From: Candidatus Melainabacteria bacterium | Lineage (GTDB): Bacteria > Cyanobacteriota > Vampirovibrionia > Obscuribacterales > Obscuribacteraceae | Assembly (NCBI GenBank): GCA_017307165.1 | Contig: JAFKGK010000008.1 | Span: 1 to 64,000 of the forward strand | Reading direction: 5' to 3' | Length of the DNA stretch: 64,000 nt | Part shown: piece after piece, positions 61,123-64,000 of the stretch | Layout: every line of letters starts with the position of its first letter | Numbering within the stretch: the stretch's first letter is position 1 | Notes under the pieces: model-generated | The model's input: the letters and a program-made list of their open reading frames with translations, nothing else | What the model was told of the DNA's origin: nothing | Databases searched by the model: none | Position numbers and translations under genes: made by a program

Positions 61123-61157
61123 GCTAACTAAGCTCTAAACCGACCGGTCTACTCAAA

Positions 61158-61208
61158 GAAACAAAAACAAAAAAGCTCCGCGACCGCTCATAAGAGTGAT
61201 CGCGGAGC
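61158..61208 (-). terminator. Terminator after the GH25 gene
   Basis: On the minus strand GCTCCGCGATCACTC / GAGCGGTCGCGGAGC pair at 14 of 15 positions, followed by TTTTTTGTTTTTGTTTC. Lies 13 bases past the stop of the GH25 gene. Confidence 0.85.
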
Positions 61209-61220
61209 CAAATCAGGCGT

Positions 61221-62006
61221 TTAGACTCCCAGCACGCGAGCCACTCCAGCGACGATGCGCTTGCGGACGCCTACAGCGCCCTTGACCTGGAGCTTTTGCA
61301 GATCTTCGAGCGTACCGGCAAAGCGGTTCATGTCGACGCCAGCCGAAGGCACGCCGTTGACCTTGCCGGATTCGCTGTACTGCCAAAAGGTCCACCGCGT
61401 CCAGGGCAGCGGGATATTGGGCTGAGGCCGCGAGGTGTAGTGCGCCAGCCAGAGCGCATACCCTGCGAGCTCTTTGGGGCTGCCCAGCGAGTCACGAGCC
61501 ATCGGGTTGTTGATGTAGACGATGGGCCGCACACCGAGCCTCGCCTCGACCGCCGTCAACCAGTCCATGACGAGCTTGACGCGCGCCTTCTGGTTGAGAT
61601 TGGTCCAGTTCTCCGGCACTTCGATGTCGAGGACCGGAGGCAGGTCGCCCGGCTGCAGCTTGCCGACCGTTTTGACAAAGATTTCGATCTGGCTGGCCGC
61701 CGAGACATTGGCGCGCATAAAGTGGTAAGCGCCACAGGGGATGCCGACCGAGCGCGCGCCAGCGCGGTTGGTGGCGTACTTGCTGTCGACAAAGGTCGCG
61801 CCTTCTGTGGCCTTCAGAAAGACATACTGCACGCCGGCAGCCTTGACCTTCTTCCAGTCGATGACACCATTATGGTGCGACACGTCGATGCCAAAGAGCG
61901 TGCTGCCGTCAAAGGTCGGCAGGGTTTCGAAAAAGCGTGCGGCATCCTCGAAAGTGGTGCCCTGCGGCAGTTGATCTTCAAAGCCCTGATAGTTATCTTT
62001 GCGCAT
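61221..62006 (-). CDS. GH25 muramidase (lysozyme), leaderless
   Basis: 261 residues, glycoside hydrolase family 25: LFGIDVSHHNGVIDWKKVKA (about 37-56), VFLKATEGATF, GAYHFMRA, PPVLDIEVPEN (catalytic acid region) and WTFWQYSESGKVNG. Cleaves beta-1,4 bonds of peptidoglycan. There is no signal peptide, so release needs a holin or another route. The stop of the membrane-protein gene upstream lies one base before its ATG, as in phage lysis cassettes. The C-terminus is basic (VRKRIVAGVARVLG). Strong terminator follows. Confidence 0.92.
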   Translation of the reverse strand: MRKDNYQGFEDQLPQGTTFEDAARFFETLPTFDGSTLFGIDVSHHNGVIDWKKVKAAGVQYVFLKATEGATFVDSKYATNRAGARSVGIPCGAYHFMRANVSAASQIEIFVKTVGKLQPGDLPPVLDIEVPENWTNLNQKARVKLVMDWLTAVEARLGVRPIVYINNPMARDSLGSPKELAGYALWLAHYTSRPQPNIPLPWTRWTFWQYSESGKVNGVPSAGVDMNRFAGTLEDLQKLQVKGAVGVRKRIVAGVARVLGV

Positions 62007-62007
62007 T

Positions 62008-62469
62008 TTATGCGTCTCCTGTTTTGTCGTCCGTAGGAAGGGGGTTGCGACTGACGTAGTTTTCGCCGAGAGGCAAGAGCAAAGTGGTCAAGATCAAGGC
62101 CACAGAGCCGTACACAGGGCGATACCAGTCAAAAGTGATGGCAAATGGTCCGCCCAGGGCGAAAACAAAGATGACGAAGGCAAAGGTCGAGGCCACCCAG
62201 TGAAAGGTCTTGGCCGCAGTAATGCCCGGAGGTTGTGTCTTCATGAAGCAGACATAGAAGGGAGTAAGAACGGTGAGAAAACCAAAGACGGCCCAAGGCA
62301 GCCAGGTGGGGTTGCCGAGCTGTTCTTTCAGGATGCCGTCGACTGTCAGGTATGCGGCCACGATGTCGGCCGGGATGTACTTGATGAGTTTCTCAAAGTA
62401 AGAGTCGGTGTCTTTCTGATTCGGGGGCAGACTCTGCTTCCCGAACCAGGTTTTCAAGGGATTCCTCAT
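62008..62469 (-). CDS. Holin-like small membrane protein
   Basis: 153 residues with three predicted transmembrane helices (about 57-77 LPWAVFGFLTVLTPFYVCFM, about 85-110 and 117-137) and a charged C-terminus. No sequence family recognised. GGAG lies six bases before the ATG. Direct coupling to a leaderless GH25 endolysin suggests a holin or an export partner; this is inference from arrangement and topology. Confidence 0.7.
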   Translation of the reverse strand: MRNPLKTWFGKQSLPPNQKDTDSYFEKLIKYIPADIVAAYLTVDGILKEQLGNPTWLPWAVFGFLTVLTPFYVCFMKTQPPGITAAKTFHWVASTFAFVIFVFALGGPFAITFDWYRPVYGSVALILTTLLLPLGENYVSRNPLPTDDKTGDA

Positions 62470-62671
62470 AGATATCTCCGCTATTGGTTAACGGTTTGAC
62501 TCAGTCCTTTAGCAGCTTGGTCTGCCGATCTCACAAAACCGCACACCAAAATCCCGGCCTTAATCAGATCTAGCTAAAGATCTAGGAAGCAGAGATAAAT
62601 GGTGTACAGAAGATGTTTTAAGAGTCGGTAAACCAAATTAGCTTTAAAGACAAAAGACACTGAAAACTAAC

Positions 62672-62741
62672 AGTTTGGATCGTTCAAAAGCCACTCAAAA
62701 TGTGGCCTTTAGACGATCTGCATGAATATTTGGCCCAAACT
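62672..62741. repeat. Nested inverted repeat beside the NADAR gene
   Basis: Outer arms AGTTTGG (62672-62678) / CCAAACT (62735-62741), middle arms GATCGT (62678-62683) / ACGATC (62713-62718), inner arms GCCAC (62690-62694) / GTGGC (62702-62706). Could be a structured RNA or REP-like element, but short arms make chance possible. Other parts of 62470-62749 show nothing. Confidence 0.35.
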
Positions 62742-62749
62742 ATCAGATA

Positions 62750-63313
62750 TCAAGGTGTACGAGATAGTGCGAGCTCATCACGTACATGCATCAACGCAAA
62801 GCCCAATAGATTTTTGCCAAGCCATTGGTGCGGTTGACTTGCTCTTGGGTCATGCTTCGCTAACCCAACACCCCAGATCTTGTCAGTAGGACTGGTCTCG
62901 ACCAATATGCTAGGTGCGCTAGCTAGCAGCCACTCGCGCAAGTCGGGATGCGTGCCAAATTTTGCGAGATTTCCTTTTATGACAATTTCAAAGCTGACCT
63001 CGGCCCATCTTGCACTATCAAAGTTTTTTACGTTGCGCCCAAAAGCCTTGGCCTCTCCTGGATCGGTTGAGTGCAATATATTTTGCAGGCTTTTCTCATC
63101 GCCGAAAAATCGCGCCTTTTCGGCCATCATAAAATGCTCGGCGGTGCGATAGAGCACGTCGTCTACTCTAAACTCAGCCGGATACCACTGGCTGCAGCAG
63201 GCCTCATCCATGTTTTTACGCTCTCTCAATCGATGCGTATAAAAAGGCAAAAACTGCAGATTTTCAAACTCATCTTGAGACATTTCCAACAATTTTTTTA
63301 GCGAATATCTCAC
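62750..63313 (-). CDS. NADAR-family protein (YbiA-like)
   Basis: 187 residues of the NADAR fold. Conserved segments: FRVDDVLYRTAEHFMMAEKAR, FGRNVKNFD, LLASAPSILVETSPTDKIWG with GVGLAKHD, and WLGKNLLGFALMHVRD. Characterised members hydrolyse N-glycosidic bonds, either of riboflavin intermediates or of ADP-ribosyl-guanine in DNA; the latter type counters DarT toxins. GTG start with GGGAG seven bases upstream. No DarT-like gene is next to it, so a toxin-antitoxin role is not supported here. Confidence 0.88.
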   Translation of the reverse strand: MRYSLKKLLEMSQDEFENLQFLPFYTHRLRERKNMDEACCSQWYPAEFRVDDVLYRTAEHFMMAEKARFFGDEKSLQNILHSTDPGEAKAFGRNVKNFDSARWAEVSFEIVIKGNLAKFGTHPDLREWLLASAPSILVETSPTDKIWGVGLAKHDPRASQPHQWLGKNLLGFALMHVRDELALSRTP

Positions 63314-63596
63314 TCAAAATCTCCCAAATCAGACTCGAGCCCAGAATGCCCATATTTAACAATTGAGTACCCCAAAAAGCCAAAAAATTTGTAAAGCTGA
63401 AAATAAGATTTGCTTGACACTGCAAAGGGTTGCACAGTAATCGTTTGCAAAAAGAAAAAAACCGAAAATCTGCATTTAACACAACTTCATTAATGCCAAG
63501 ACATTAATTTTGCATTTTGAAAATAAGATCCAGGCTCAGACATTCAAGCCCATTTCAGCCGCAAAACAAAAACAGCCAAATATCTAACGCAACTGC

Positions 63597-64000
63597 TCAC
63601 TGCTCAACGCTCACCGCCACCGGCTCCCGCTCTTCAACACTAGCCAAATCAGCGGCAGGCCCTTTGTCAGAGTCGACGCCACCACTTACGCCACCATCGC
63701 GTCGGCCACCACCACCAAATTTACGACGCACCGCCCCCACAAACAAATAAATGACGGGCACCATATACAAGCTCAGGACGGTCGACACGATCATCCCACC
63801 ACAGACAGCCGTTCCAAGAGATTGCCGGGCATTGGCACCAGCACCAGTGGCAAACACCAGAGGCAAAATGCCCATGACAAAAGCCAGCGAAGTCATCAAA
63901 ATAGGCCTAAACCTGGTTTCTGCAGCCATCTGCACGGCTTCTTCCGGACTCATCCCCCTATCCCGCAATTGATTGGCAAACTCGACTATCAAAATTGCGT
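63597..64000 (-). CDS. RND efflux permease, C-terminal part (runs off window)
   Basis: Only the last 134 residues are inside the window; the gene continues beyond base 64000. The segment spans the last three or so membrane helices of an HAE1/AcrB-type permease: FANQLRDRGMSPEEAVQMAA, FRPILMTSLAFVMGILPLVF, and GGMIVSTVLSLYMVPVIYLF, followed by a basic, Gly-rich cytoplasmic tail. Forms the inner-membrane pump of a tripartite efflux system. The remaining genes are outside the window. Confidence 0.93.
   Translation of the reverse strand, partial: AILIVEFANQLRDRGMSPEEAVQMAAETRFRPILMTSLAFVMGILPLVFATGAGANARQSLGTAVCGGMIVSTVLSLYMVPVIYLFVGAVRRKFGGGGRRDGGVSGGVDSDKGPAADLASVEEREPVAVSVEQ

Noticed and set aside
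61296..62036. A 246-codon plus-strand frame opposite the GH25 gene
   Set aside because: The minus strand carries a complete GH25 domain; the opposite frame has no family pattern and overlaps it fully.

Overview
The window looks like chromosome of a diderm, non-photosynthetic bacterium with roughly 50 % G+C. Signs of an outer membrane are an RlpA-type lytic transglycosylase, a DUF2490 outer-membrane barrel and the end of an RND efflux pump. A small cyanobacterial-style RRM RNA-binding protein, a GH133 glycogen debranching enzyme, many tetratricopeptide proteins and large calcium/LysM-type proteins fit a Melainabacteria/Obscuribacter-like member of the Cyanobacteriota. That placement is inference from gene content; no rRNA or tRNA gene was seen and no photosynthesis gene is present.

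Layout. 1-8.5 kb: glycogen debranching enzyme, a reductase/EamA-exporter pair, an MBOAT/SGNH O-acyl-transfer pair and a GDT1-type cation exporter. 8.6-10.4 kb: an AT-richer two-gene RloA/RloB (OLD-like ATPase plus TOPRIM-like) module, the one clear defence candidate. 10.4-19.3 kb: two short-chain dehydrogenases, a TetR regulator, a coupled three-gene operon (unknown repeat protein, nitronate monooxygenase, helical-repeat protein), an exported protein, a palindromic repeat cluster and a YbhN-like flippase. 19.4-26.4 kb: a REC-GGDEF-EAL c-di-GMP protein, a queuosine-salvage protein, a secreted TPR protein, and a coupled alkylation-repair pair (Ada-AlkA fusion plus Ogt). 26.4-34.1 kb: envelope proteins, an OmpR-type regulator and, 3.4 kb away, a PhoR-like kinase at the head of a ThiF-rhodanese/thioesterase operon. 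34.4-40.6 kb: thioredoxin, fasciclin protein, then an apparent operon of a membrane-anchored thioredoxin-fold protein lacking the CxxC pair, a small membrane protein, an FtsH-like protein with THREE AAA modules before the M41 protease domain, and a secreted protein whose signal-peptide codons form a terminator-like hairpin. 40.5-53 kb: matrixin-type protease, large EF-hand/LysM protein, CPBP protease, tiny secreted peptide, FtsB-like and phosphohexomutase genes, J-like and FHA proteins, tsaD. 53-59.2 kb: three consecutive secreted proteins of unknown family, RidA, prepilin peptidase, YkgJ, DUF2490 and a phosphodiesterase. 59.3-64 kb: photolyase with an extra C-terminal domain, a holin-like/GH25 pair, a NADAR protein and the end of an RND permease.

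The most unusual items are the triple-AAA FtsH operon with its embedded hairpin, the holin-like/leaderless GH25 pair, the extended photolyase, the coupled repeat-protein/nitronate-monooxygenase operon and several nested-palindrome intergenic elements. Many gene starts were moved inward from the longest possible start because a ribosome binding site, a coupling overlap or a family-typical N-terminus supports the later codon; each case is stated.
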